Notes under the pieces: model-generated
What the model saw: only the letters and a program-made list of their open reading frames with translations
Told to the model about the DNA's origin: nothing
The model's database searches: none
Part shown: piece after piece, positions 45,656 through 58,092 of the stretch
Layout: every line of letters begins with the position of its first letter
Numbering within the stretch: position 1 is the first letter of the stretch
Position numbers and translations under genes: made by a program
Assembly: GCA_028554645.1 (NCBI GenBank)
Contig: JAQOOI010000042.1
Location: 1 to 64,000, forward strand
Source: Omphalotus guepiniiformis
Taxonomy: Eukaryota; Basidiomycota; Agaricomycetes; Agaricales; Omphalotaceae
DNA: 64,000 nt
Direction of reading: 5' to 3'

Positions 45656-46979
45656 CCTTCATCTCAAATGGAACATTTCTGGTCAAATATTGCAAAGGTG
45701 CAGCAATTTTAGCATAGTCCTTTATAAATTGTCTAAGTTGGCCAGCAGTACCCAAGAAAGCTCTAACATCTGTCTTAGAGTCAAATCTTTGCCATGTAGT
45801 AACCACTTCTGCTATCTTATTAGAAGGTGCTTGACCTTCATATAAACAACGGTGACCAACAACCATGCCTTCTTTTACACAAATGAATGCCTTTGTACCA
45901 GAAAATGTACCACCCACATACTTCATTCTTTATATTACTCTATTCATATTCTGCATATGTTCCCATACAAATCTCCTTATACCATTGTTTTGAGGAATAG
46001 TTTCATATCTGCCATCTGGTAACTCATATCTTGTTTCTGGATCCCTTACAGGTACATCATCAATATAAGAAATAGTCACATGTGGAATTTCATCTCTTAG
46101 AATGAAAGTAACATCATCATGAAAGATTGGTACTAAATTAGTCCAACCCGTAGGCAGTTTTACTAGTCTATGTGGTCCAAATGGTGTTTGGAAGGTGATT
46201 AAGTCTCTAGAATCATCATCTATCAACCTTTCATCATATCCAACAAAGATGTCCAGTGTTCCTAGACATGCTCTTCCTGCAAAGTTTCTAGCAACATCTG
46301 CAGTAGCTGGTGGAATTCCTGAATGTTGTATAGTAACTTTATTCAATGGTTCCTGACTATGCACCAATCTCAAACTTTTTCCATCTTTCTTTAAAACACA
46401 AAACCATTTTGATCTATAAGAAGAACTTGATGGTTCATAAACTCCAGAATCAATTTTTGCCTTTATCACCTTACACACATCATCAAGTATACCAGGTGAT
46501 ATTGGAATGTTCCTTTCAACCCAAGGTACATGTGGTAAGACTGGAAATCTTACAGGTGAAAAGAAATCTGTTTCAAAGTTTCCTCCTTCTGCAGGTTCCC
46601 AAGCAAAAGCCTTTTCCTGTTGTTTCATCAAATGATGGACTAACTTCATTTCTTCTGGCCATAAAAAGCCTTCATCATGATTTTTGTCTATGATATTCTT
46701 TCTTTCTTCATTATATCTTTCACCCGGTGTGAACTCGGGTGGATTTGGAGATAATTCCGGCATTTCTGCTAACGGATCACCAGAAATATTCCTTTCTACA
46801 CGAAACTCAGCTGGTAACGTAGCTTTAACCAGTCTAACTTTATCTTTTACAGATTTGTACTTTCCATACACATCTACAAACTCTTTATCATTTTTCTCTT
46901 TCTCTATATTACAAGAATTTGCCTCCTGAAACATAGTATCCTTCTTTTCTTTCAACTCTTCTCTCCAACTACAGAACAC
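45656..46979 (-). pseudogene. second gypsy reverse transcriptase, truncated
   Basis: It contains KKDGKSLRLVHSQEPLNKVT, FAGRACLGTLDIFVGYDERL and catalytic YIDD. A TAA at 45930-45932 replaces the Gln codon of the related copy (NRIVQRMK against NRVI-stop-RMK). The frame ends at the element truncation. Confidence 0.9.
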
Positions 46980-47187
46980 TTGCTTGTCCTTTCCTCTACT
47001 CTTTATACAGTAGAGTTCATATAAGCATCTAGCACTTCTGCAGCTTCTTTATCTTTTTCCACATACCCTTTAGCAGCAAATACAAAAGTTTCTGCCGACT
47101 CTTCTTTCTTAAAAGTTCCATCTTCATCAGGCAATTTATACCCATCAACAAACAATCCACCATTTTCTTTCAGGCCAACTCTTAGAG

Positions 47188-47745
47188 CTAAATCTCCCTG
47201 AGGGCCAATGAGATCATGGAGGTCTGAAAATTTACAACCCCTTCTTGTACATCTTTAGGTATCACAGGTGAAGGTCTACAAATCTCTTTAAGAGTAGATC
47301 CTTCTTTCTTCTGTTCAATTCTAACATCCCTTCCTCTCAGATAGGTTCCAATAGTACACTTGTAGCCAGAATTTAGATCACTTATGATTATCTCTTGACC
47401 TCCATCCTCAAAGTTCTTTATTATACTTTGGGTGTTTACATCAAAAGGTCTACCAAGTAAAACTTGATATGGAGCCTCTTCCACAATATGAACTTGCAAG
47501 TAGACTGTTAAGTCCCCAAATACAAAAGGTACATTTCTAGCCATACCCTTAGTAGGCTTTAAACTTCTATTTGCACTTTGCATGTGAATCACTACATCAG
47601 AATCTCATGACATTCCAAGTCCAATTGCTACCATTTGATCCATTGATATGTTCTGAGAACCACTATCTAGAATAGCTTCCACAGTCTCGTCTGAATTATT
47701 GACTTTTGAGAATACCACTCTAAGCTTATCCTTCTGATTCTCTAG
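47188..47745 (-). pseudogene. second gypsy protease
   Basis: ILDSGSQNISMDQMVAIGLG is the active-site region, followed by NVPFVFGDLTVYLQVHIVEE and VLLGRPFDVNTQS. A stop near 47606 interrupts it. Confidence 0.82.
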
Positions 47746-47748
47746 CCA

Positions 47749-49804
47749 TCAGTATAACTTTATTTTTCTTGTTAGGACCCAGATCCCTAAGAATTGCTCA
47801 ACTACATCTTGGTGAACAATAGTACCAGCTTTCAATTCAGCAGTATCTTTTGTCAATGTAATGAAAGTCTCCTTTAAAGACCAAATATCCTCAACATTTA
47901 CTTTCTTTATTGGTTCCACCTCAGAATCTATTTGAATAGGATTCAAATCATTCTGATTAGGTTCTATCTGCAAGAAAGCCTTTTCCGCTCTCTCAACAAC
48001 CCTTCTATTTCTAGCTTTTCTCAAGATAACACCTGGAGATACAGCCATAAGGTCTCCAACTGGAACAGTAATATCCATATTGAAAATCTTTTCTGCCATT
48101 TCCTCTTCTAAACCTGGTTTAGATAAAGTAGAAGCATGTCTAAAGTCTCCAATCTTTCTAGCTGTCTCTTTATAAACTATAGCATTCTCTTTATTACTTT
48201 CCTTCTGAACATTTCTAACTTTTTCAACCACTTCATTTCTAATTTTGTTCAAAGCTTGATTGCTAGGAATAGAATCTCTTTGTAATGGTTCCACTCTATC
48301 AAATAGTCTTTCTTTAGCAGGTTCAACATTAATTTCTTTTTGACCTGGTTGAATAACCATATTCTTTATAGAAGGATCCATGATATCCTCTTGATCCCTT
48401 AGTAAAGCTTCTTCATTATCCTTTGTTTCTTTCTCTAATTCCTCCATTCTCAATAGTAGAGATACATACAACCTTTTATCAAATCCTTTAGACCTTATAA
48501 TTTCTACTTCCATTCTCTTTTTAATATCAACTTTTTGTTTATCCTCAGGGACCTTCTTTGTGGTACTGTACACATTTCTAGTACTAGATCCCATCATTGA
48601 AACACTTAGTTTCCTGACTTGTTCAAGTAAGAAGCTGTCCATTTGAAGTCTGGCTTTTATCCTGATTTTCAATATCCAATCTTTCTGAAATCTTCAACAA
48701 GGTGTTGGTAAAGACTGACATATCAAAACTATTATGTTGAGGTTCAGAAGGTCCACTAGGCATATTATACCCCATGTCACTTTCTTCTGCAAAGATGAAG
48801 GCATTTTTGCCAACTTCCTTATCCCAACCCTTTTGTTTAGCAATAGCTTCAATTTTGTCCTTTCTAGAAGAATTCATATCACCAGATGGAGCAACTTGTC
48901 CATCTTTCATGACTATCATTCCTCTTGCATTCCTAACTAAATATTCTTTCTCAAACTGTGCTTTCTGATGAGGACAATTTGTAGCAATATGCCCTTTCTC
49001 CCCACAGGAATAACAAGAATACTCTGTAGGTCCTTGTGGATTCGCATATCTATTATCACGATTCTGACCCATAGCAATAGATTGCAGGTGTGGTATATTC
49101 ATAACATTGTTATCACCTAATGTTTCTGCAAGAACTTTTTGAACTTGAGAGATTAAAGTAGCTTGATTTTCTTCAAATCTAGATTGTACCTGTTTCAAAG
49201 CAACTTCATGCCTATCCATTGTATTAGCAATCTTTCTTTCAAATTCATTCTTCTCAACATTTTCCCTTTTAATATTAAAAGGTGTGTAACTTCTTTCTCT
49301 TTCTGTTTCAGAAGCTAAAGGCCTTTCAACTATTGCAAAACCATCATCCATATTATTCTCGCAGATGTGGGCAGCAGCAGCTATCACATCTTCAATAGGA
49401 TACCTGTCTTTCCTTCTTCTAGGATTATCTGGGTTAGCTATATAAGTCTTTTCCAGTCTATCCTTTACTTTATCCCAGAAAGCAGGTTCTAAAAATCTGC
49501 CAAACAGAGTTACTGCCTCTAAATTAGAGATAACAGCAGGTGGCTTTGCAGCCTTCTTATACTCATATTCAAAGAGCCTTTTGAACTTAAAGAACTTATC
49601 AAAGTTCTTCAATGGAATATATGCATACTCTGAATTTAACTTTCTCAACTTAGTCAGAGAACCTCCTTCTTCTAAAGAAGACTCTGGAAAGTTTTGCTTC
49701 AAAGCATCTTTGAATGTTCCCCACTTTCTACTTTGTGTTCCAGGGTAAGCTTCAACCCTTTTCTTTGTATCATGGGTCATCCAGTCTATAGCTAAGTAAA
49801 TCAT
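47749..49804 (-). pseudogene. second gypsy Gag and linker
   Basis: The frame at 48623-49804 shows capsid-like sequence (MIYLAIDWMTHDTKKRVEAY) and the CCHC knuckle CYSCGEKGHIATNC. The following frame (47749-48672) is charged, with no domain recognised. Frame overlap at 48623-48672 suggests an indel or a frameshift junction. Confidence 0.8.
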
Positions 49805-50584
49805 TGCTGCATTATCTTTAATTCAGGAATATTTCTTCCACTTGTTCCAACCAGCTTATTAAACTGCCAGGATCTACATGGTCAAAGATAGATGCCAGTT
49901 TGGACTTCCTAGAAAGCTTATCATTCTGGATTTCCTTCAATGCTTCTGGGGAAAGTTCATAAACTCCCACAAAAGTTGTCCTTGTATTATCATTGTTTCT
50001 AAGTGTATAATCATCTCTTCTACCTTGTCCACTTGGTCCAGCACCAGTAGTACTAGTAGTAGCATAGTAGTAACTTCTCTGAAAATTTTAGATTTTTGTG
50101 TTGAAGCAGGTAGTCTATAAGACTTTCCAAATCCAACAGTAGATTTAGGCAGACATAAACAATCAAATTCGTCGGGTTTGAACTCCCGATTATTGTCAGA
50201 TGACAGAACAAAAGAACCAGGTAATACTGGATCAACACTTTCAGGCTCTGGTACTGATTTCCCTTTACCCTTAGATGCAGAACTAGACTTCTTTCTCTTG
50301 TAGAAGATCTGGATTGAAAGTTTAAAACTTCTTCACCAGCTCTTTGGGAATTCTTTGTCTGATGTTTTGATTTAGGTTTGCTAGGTCCACTAATTTTGAC
50401 AAGTGAACTTCACAATCCAAAAATAAAGCAAAAGCTCTATGTAGCACTGTATAGAACAAAACAGTACTCTATTGTGCAACACAAATATCCTTGTAATTCA
50501 AACAGTAAAATTCCATTAGAAAGCCACAAATCTGTCCCTCACAAAGTCAATTTGTACTTTTGACCCTTGCGGTGGGCTCCAGAT

Positions 50585-51394
50585 GATGAGAATGAAACGG
50601 GAAAATGAACTGCTAAAGGGCTAATGAACAAAAACCCAAAATCAACCAAATCAACCAAATCACTTGAAAGGTGCGAGTCTGAGGGGGCGTTGTCAAAGGT
50701 TCTGCATGACCAAACTTATGGCTTCTTTATTAGAACTTTATTATATCTTTATCATAAGAACTTTATAGTTGAGCTTTTAAAATGCACTAAGGCAAAAGTA
50801 GCACAAGGAGGTTTTGAACAAGATTGTTTTGTCTAAGGAGCTCCTTCAAGTAGTATTCCGAGAAATTTTACTGATTGAGTTTTTACACCTCCTAACCAGT
50901 TTCTTGGCAAGCAATTTTCACCAGACAATTGATTGAAGCAAATTTCCTTGATCAACTTTTATTCCTGGCAATTAATTAAGGAGTAAATACCCCAGAACTA
51001 TTCTAGATCCATTATTTCGACTTATTTTGTGTTCCAGCCATTTTTAGTTTCTGCTGGGTTTTTAATCTTCATTGACCGGAGGAACATATTCCCCTAATAA
51101 TTATATGATGCAATTGACGTTGTGATGTCAGAGTTCTTGTTACAAGATTGGGTGAGTCTGATTCAATAGTGGATGGCCATTGAACAATTCTCTACATCAC
51201 AACTATACTGACTAGCCTAGAACCTTGATACACCTGCTGTACCATAGGTAATAGAACATGCTTTATTACTCAAATCACAACACATTTTGATTGACAAGGT
51301 GGGCACCTTTCAACCCTCTATATCCATTACTGCAAATGCCTAAAATGATTAATCACCAGGCTTTTAATGCAGGTGCCAAAAATTGGCGCATCAA
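50585..51394 (-). repeat. second gypsy 5' LTR (about 810 bp, internally deleted)
   Basis: It matches the outer parts of the solo LTR at 43026-44395 in reverse orientation but lacks roughly 560 bases from its middle. The deletion point is near 50825. Confidence 0.8.
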
Positions 51395-51599
51395 CGCAAC
51401 TCTTTGACGTTCTTAGCAATAGATCCAGCTCAGGGAGTGGAAGGATGAGACGGGCCTGCTTCTGCTTTGTTCTCCTCAGGATTAACTACAACATCTGAGC
51501 AACGACCCCTTCCTGCATCTTCTCATAAGAGTCAATGAGGAGAGTTGATGAGAAGTTGAAGTTGTCCCGCCTCTTGTGCAATGACTAGAGAAATAAAAA

Positions 51600-53110
51600 T
51601 GTTCAGTTAAAACATTGAATTAAAACAAAGAGAAATGAAAATAAATCACCCGTGCTACTACTGCGAGCTAGAGTGTATGAAAGGCAGCACATCTGATCAG
51701 TACCTTCAAGGCTGTATGTCCAACTGCACACGTGTGTGATTGTCCTTGGCACAAGTGCTACATCTCCAGTCAAATGAGTTCTCCTTAATTTGAGGGTGAC
51801 ACTTGTGACCATTGGGATGAGTACTGCCAATGCAAGCGGCACAGATAGAGTTGCCGAAAAACTATAAAAAGTATCAGATAAAAGGCTACAATAAAGAAAA
51901 ATGAATTACTTATGCAGTTGAACAAACAATTGATAGAAACAAGCTGTTGAAGAGTAACGGGGTGACCGTAAGGCCACCTAAAGACAGTACAATCTAGACA
52001 AATCGTTGATTTAAAGCTATAAACAAAAGAAGTAAAATAATATACCAGGAACGTCGGTATACTCCTCCTTGTTCCGGTGTTGAAATGTACGACCATCAAC
52101 ATGCTGGAAGAAGAAGGAGAGTCAGTAAACCATATTGAGAAATGAAAAGACAACCTACTTGAAGTTTGGGAGGCTCGTCATGAACACTGGGAGCTTTGAG
52201 AATAGAAGAAGTCAAGAAACCCACGTGATTCAGCCAAAGGGGAGCAGAGAGATCTACTTTAGACTCTTTTGCACCCTTTGATCCCTCATTCTTCTTCTTG
52301 GGCTTGCCTTCCTCATTCTCTACTTCCTCCTTGTCACTGGATTCAGAAAGAGGTGTTTTGATTGAAGTGGAAGCAGCCTTGGATCGAGTTTGACGTGCCA
52401 GCGGTTCCTCAATAGGTTCCTCTACACAGATAGATTGAGTCTTCAGTCAAGGTTTCACCGTTTGTTTACCCTTGCCCTATAAAACACATAAGAAATGAAA
52501 GCATCTAATCAGAGAAATCAGAACTCACCTTAGAAGATTTGGGAGCCTCAGGCTTCTTTGTCAATGAGGTTTGGGTTTTCTTTCTCGGAGGCTTGGAATC
52601 AGGAACTTCAGCATTATTGTCATCTTCAGATTCGTTGGTGAAAACAGCAGAGTCCTCAGAATCCAGTGACTTGCATTTAGACTAGAAAAATGAATCAGGA
52701 GATATCTACTGCAAGAAACTAAACACTTACCACAGATAGACCCGGCATAGACGTCAGGGCAGGCTTAGGTTTAGTCTTTGTAGCAGAAGCAGCTTTCTTG
52801 GCGGAACAAGTAGTTTTGGCAGTAGAAGCAATGGATTCAACAGGAGGAAGGCGAATTTCATCATCTTCTTCATTGTCCTCATCGTCTTCGAGCTGAGGTC
52901 CTAGGAGAGTCTTGGGAAATGGTGGCAAGGGCTCCCAGAGATTTTGAAGCTAAAAGAGAAATGAGACCTTAAGTGTCAAAGGGAATGACCCCTGAGTTAG
53001 ATACTCACTGTGAATTTCTTGTGTAAATCCTCATATTAAGTTCTAGGGAAACACCAAGGTGGCAGAGTGAAAGTTTCAGGCCGCTATTGATGTAGTGTTA
53101 GGAGTCAGTA
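51600..53110 (-). pseudogene. decayed multi-exon gene with a Cys cluster
   Basis: Pieces with plausible GT-AG introns read PWCFPRT, EPLPPFPKTLLGPQLEDDED, SLDSEDSAVFTNESEDDN, SLTKKPEAPKSSKGKGKQ and APLWLNHVGFLTS. A Cys cluster follows an acceptor TTTTTATAG: CAAC, 10 residues, C, 12 residues, CSTC. Stops (for example after CFPRT) break it. The Cys spacing and the intron just upstream mirror antisense gene 1 of the 15-kb gypsy, and the acidic then Lys-rich layout is similar, but sequence identity is low. A distant relative of that cargo gene, or an unrelated finger protein, are both possible. Confidence 0.5.
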
Positions 53111-53179
53111 CATACAGGTACAGAGCCACAGATCAATAAGTGAATAATGGCATACACAAGAAAGACGAAATTTTTTTTG

Positions 53180-53705
53180 GGTATCAACCAAATGCCTACC
53201 TGTCAACCAATCGCTCTGTGATCATACATGATGTGAGCTGGTGCCAGCTGCTGGTAGATGCTGTGAGCTGGTGCCAGCTGCTCCTAGCTGCTACTAGCTG
53301 GTGTGAGCTGCTGCTATATAGTGTGAGCCACTTGTAGATCTTGTGAGCTGGTGTTAGCTGCTTGTACATAGCTATTGCTAGCTAATGTCAACTGATGCTA
53401 GGGGCTGCAAGCTGCTGTCATATGATGTAAGCTGCTGGTAGATACTATGAGCTGGTGTCAGCTGCTTCTAGCTGCTCCCAGCTGATGCCAGCTGATGTCA
53501 ACTGCTGTCATGATGTGAGCTGCTGATAGATGCTGTGAGTTGGTGCTAGCTACATCTAGCTGATGCTATATGGTGCCAGCTGGTGCTAGCTACTGCCAGA
53601 TGATGCCAGCTAATGTCAGCTGCTGCTATGTGATGTGAGCTGCTTGTAGCTGCTGCTAGCTCCTCGTAGCTGGTGTCATGTGATGTGAGCTGCTGCTTGC
53701 AACTT
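53180..53705. repeat. AGCTG-rich satellite, block 1
   Basis: The block consists of AGCTGCTGC, AGCTGATGC and AGCTGGTGT variants spaced by 5-15 bases, with no strict period. AGCT palindromes recur every 10-15 bases. Open frames here are translations of the repeat. Confidence 0.85.
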
Positions 53706-54164
53706 TTGAGTATTATCCTGGAACTATGCAAACTAGTATTCAATACTGCACTGGACCTATGGTAAATCAAAATCAATATCTTTCTTGAATTATGCTCACA
53801 CTATGTAAAACATATATTCATACTTCTGTGGGATTATGCAAACTATATTGAATACCACTCTGAACTTCTGAAAATTCAATATTAATACTCCTCTAAAATT
53901 ATTTTATCAATCACTTTTGAATATATTTCTAGGACTATGTAAACCATCATTCAATACTCCTCTAGAGGTATCATACGGTCACGTTAATTTATGTTAATAC
54001 TATGTAAACCACTTTTAAATGTATCTGTGGAATCATGCAAACTGACATTCAATACTTCTGTGGGAGTATGATGATACTATCTCACTTACTTATGGATAGA
54101 TCACTGAAACTATGCAAATCAACTTTCAATATTCTTCTGAAACTGTAATGGTATTGCTCAGATC
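53706..54164. repeat. AT-rich degenerate tandem repeat, block 1
   Basis: Phrases such as AATACTTCT, CTGGAATTATG and TATGCAAACTAACATTCAA recur every 40-60 bases with heavy divergence. Confidence 0.65.
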
Positions 54165-55410
54165 AGTATAATGCCAGCTGCTCCCAGCTAGTGTCACAAC
54201 TACTCCCAGATAATATCAGCTGCTGCAAGCTGATGCCAGCTGCTCCCAGCTAATGCTAGCTAGTGTTAGCTGCTCCCAGCTAGTGTCACGACTACTCCTA
54301 GCTGATATCAGCTGCTGCAAGCTAATGTCAGCTACTCCCAGCTAGTGTTACTACTCTCAGCTGATATCAGCTGCTGCAAGCTGATGCCAGCTGCTTCCAG
54401 ATGCTGCAAGCTAGTGCCCACAACTGCTCCCAGCTGATGCTAGCTAATGCTAGCTGCTCCTAGCTGATGCAACAAGCTACTCTCAGCTATGTCAGCTGAT
54501 GCCAGATGATATCAGCTGCTGCTAGCTGATGCCAGATGATATCAGCTGCTGCTAGCTGATGCTAGCTAATATGTGCTGCTCCTGCTAGCTGGTTTCAGCT
54601 GATGTCAGCTGCTGCTGGATGATTTGAGCTGATGCTAGCTGGTGTCAGCTGCTCCCAGCTACTGCTAGCTATTACCAGCTGCTGCCAGATGATTTGAGCT
54701 GTGGCTAGGTGGTGTTAGCTGATGAGCCAGCTACTGCTAGCTGATAAGAGCTACTGCCAACCACTGCTAGCTGATGACAGCTAATGCCAGCTGCTGCTAG
54801 ATGATTCGAGCTGATGTTAGCTGCTGCTAGCTGATGCCACCTGCTGCCACATGACATCAGCTGATATGGACTGCTCCTAGCTCCTGCTAGCTGGTGTTAG
54901 CTGATGATGTGCACAGCTTGTAGCTTCTGCTTGCTGGTGTGGGCTAATGTCAGCTGCTGCTAGATGATTTGAGTTGATATCAGCTGATGCCAGCTGCTCC
55001 CAACTAGTGTCACAACTACTCTTAGCTGATATCAGCTGCTGCAAGCTGATGTCAGCTACTCCGAGCTAGTGTTACAACTACTCTCAGCTGATATCAGCTG
55101 CTGCAAGCTGATGTCAGCTGCTCCCAGCTGATGCTAGCTAATGCTAGCTGCTCCCAGCTAGTGTCACGACTACTCCTAGCTGATATCAGCTGCTGCAAGC
55201 TGATGCCAGCTGCTCCAAGCTAGTGTCCCCAGCTGATGCTAGCTGTTGTCAGCTGATGCCAGATAATTTAAGCTGATGTCAGCTACTGTCAGATGATTTG
55301 AGCTAATGTCAGCTGATGCCAGCTGCTGCCAGATAATTTGAGCTGATGTTGGTTGCTACTAGCTGGTGCCAGCTGCTGCCAGACCATATCAGCTGATGTG
55401 CACTGCTCCA
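54165..55410. repeat. AGCTG-rich satellite, block 2
   Basis: It is the same repeat as 53180-53705. Higher-order copies are visible: CTCCCAGCTAGTGTCAC plus GATATCAGCTGCTGCAAGCT recurs near 54180, 54285, 55010 and 55155. Confidence 0.85.
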
Positions 55411-56290
55411 ATATTATGTAGACCACATATTAATACTTCTGTGGAATTATGCAAACTAATGATTAATACTTCTCTGAAGATGTGAAAATAGAAGAATCAC
55501 ATACTAACACTTCTCCAGATTTATGTTGATACTGTGTAAACCACTTCTATATGTATCTCTGGAGTTATCAAATTAACATTCAATTCTTTTCTAAATTTAT
55601 CATAATCCAGTATCAAGATTTTTCTGAAAATACTAATACTATGTATAATACAACCTTTGAGTAACTGAAACTATACAAATCAACCTTCAATATTTCTCTG
55701 AAACAATGCTGATTTTATTTGAATACTTCCCTAAAATTATTGTAAATCTATGGAAACCACTAGGACTATGTAAACTATCATCTAATACCTCTCTGAAAAT
55801 ATGATAATTCAATAATAATACTTCTCTGGAAGTATAGTGGCAGTATATGGAATATACTTTAGTACTTCTCTAGATTTATGTTTATTCTATGCTACTTTTA
55901 TATGTATCTCTGGGTTTATCAAACTAACATTCAATTCTTCTCTAAAACTATCATAATCCAGTATCAAGATCTTTCTGGAAATACTAATACTATCTATAAT
56001 ACAACCTTTGAATGGATCACTGAAACTGTACAAATCAACTTTCAATATTTCTCTAAAACAATCATTAATACTTTTCTAAATTCATAGTAATTCTATGGAA
56101 AAAATTTGAATATATTTCTGGAACTATGTAAACCATCATTCAATACTTCTCTCTAGAGGTATGATAACAGTATGTGAATTACAAATTAATACTTCTTCAG
56201 ATTTATGTTGATACCATGTAAACCACTTTTCAATGTATCTGTGGAATTATGCAAACTAACATTCAATATTTCTCTGAAGAGCTTTGCACA
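55411..56290. repeat. AT-rich degenerate tandem repeat, block 2
   Basis: It carries the same phrases as 53706-54164. A longer local duplication is visible: AACATTCAATTCTT plus TATCATAATCCAGTATCAAG occurs near 55575 and again near 55930. Confidence 0.7.
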
Positions 56291-57576
56291 ACCTTGGCTC
56301 TGCGACGCAGCAGTTTCCACAATCTCATGTGTTACTCTTGGTCTCACAGGATGTACATCTTCTCAGTTGATCACTTGATCAGAACTCTTAAAAACTGGGT
56401 GGTGTCAATGTGAGAAGAAATGGAATGACTTCAATCCAAACAGGGACAATGTAATGTCAATAATGGACTCAGCAGTTATCTCTAGTCAAGGCAGAGGTCA
56501 GATAAATATGAAGGAATCTTCCTCACCCCACATCCTATGCTTTTTCCACATGTTGAGAATAGTGTTGGTTTGTTCTCATCTATCTTGCAGGAATTGTTAA
56601 ATTCAATATTTTGTTTTCAAGTCTCAGTGTTCTTCCATACTGCCATGATGGGTGTTTGTTGCTTGGGATATACACAGCTGTTGGGTCCCATTTGGGTTCT
56701 ATGGCAATTCTTTCTACCCTACTGGTAAAGAACTTCTCAATTTGATGCTATCTTACAGACATTACAGGTGTTGTGTGGGTCTGCAACTCCACAAACTGCA
56801 CATGGTACATCACTTATTAGAACTTCCATGTTCCAGATGTTGAAGACTAAATTATGTATTTCTGCTGGTTTAGATTACTGTTTTCCCTTGGAGCTGGTCC
56901 ATATGGTTATGGGTAAATGGGTGGAATGTTGGTCTGTCTGAGCCTTGGGTATTTAAGAAATCATCATTTGACAATATATCCTGACCTTTTAAAACTCTTG
57001 TGAGACAGCCTTGATAACTAACTTCCATCCAACTTTCAGCTAGATGAACATCCCTGTCATTCCAGCTGTCAACTTGCTGACAGTTATGTATTTTTCTTTC
57101 AACTTTGATTGTCCAAGTGTACTAACCAACTTGAAGCAGCATATAAGGAACAGTTGAAGACCAATAAGCCAACCATTTTTCAAGGTGGAACTTTAGGGGC
57201 TGTTAGTGTAAATCACCATTACCGTGAGGTAGCATTGATAGTCTTTCAGGCTTGGTGCTAGCCTTCATGCTTGACTGAAGCTTCTTATGGATGATAAGCG
57301 AGCATTAGAGGATGATAAGAAGTCTCTTGAGAGGTGCATTGCCTATCTTCCCATGTCCTTTCTCCCGCTATTGCTGATATTTTTTTTCTCCTAGTGACCT
57401 TGCTTGTACTCAGGCAGAATTGACTCTAGCTTGCAACACTGGTTCTTGCATGAGTCAATTGGCAGCAACCCTTCAAGGTCAGGTGGTGTGATTGAGTCAT
57501 GTTAAAAAAATTATACTACTGTGGCAGCTGCTCAATCCTGTTGTGATGGTCAGCTTAAGAAGTGTGATGGTGTTGA
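56291..57576. other. unassigned decayed sequence
   Basis: Short frames (for example 56537-56843) show no family I recognise. Composition resembles the surrounding transposon debris rather than the genes at the left end. Confidence 0.4.
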
Positions 57577-57948
57577 ATGAAGTGCTAGAACACTTGTACA
57601 TACTATACAAATACTGTACATATCATTAGAAAGTCCCTCAAGTACATATAATACTATAGTAATGACTTTAGTACCTATTGTAGATAGTTATACCATGTAT
57701 GTAGGTCTGGAGTGTTTAGTGCGAAAATGTGGACCCTCATTTTCACACCTCATGCGTGGCCTGACACAACAGGACCAAGCAATATGTAAATCCTTACATG
57801 TCTGGAGAAATCTAAGACACTTGGAAAGCAATTCTTGTGCATGCTACTATTACAATGCTTTAGTGATCTCAGTGAACTGTAATTGAACTCTATTCATTGT
57901 GTCTGATCAGTGTATCACTGGTAGTGCATTGTCTAAGATTTTAACAGA
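57577..57948 (+). repeat. LTR-like repeat, 372 bp
   Basis: It starts TGTTGAATGAAGTGC and ends TTTTAACA, with TG...CA ends. Most of it recurs in inverted orientation at about 62560-62940. No 5-bp target duplication is evident. Confidence 0.65.
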
Positions 57949-57988
57949 TGGGGAGATTGTGCACCTTCTTCAGGAGTTGGAACAGGGA

Positions 57989-58092
57989 ACAGTGCTTCAT
58001 AGAATTCTGGCTGATATGACTTATAGGAGACCCTATTCCAACAGTGCTTCATAGAATTCTGGCTGATATGACTTATAGGAGACCCTATTCCC
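57989..58092. repeat. 52-bp perfect tandem duplication
   Basis: ACAGTGCTTCATAGAATTC begins at 57989 and again at 58041. Both copies read through GGAGACCCTATTCC. Confidence 0.9.

Larger units (their letters stand above)
45656..51394 (-). mobile_element. second Ty3/gypsy element, 3'-truncated
   Basis: From the right it has a 5' LTR (50585-51394), a primer site (50564-50581), Gag, protease and RT, and stops abruptly after VPFEMKA in the RT-RNase H connection. RNase H, integrase and 3' LTR are missing. It is related to the 15-kb element but much more AT-rich in coding sequence. The truncation abuts a Gag fragment of another element at 45568-45655. Confidence 0.88.

Noticed and set aside
53140..53776. 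Small repetitive proteins in the AGCTG satellite
   Set aside because: The frames follow repeat composition on both strands and have no start or splice context.
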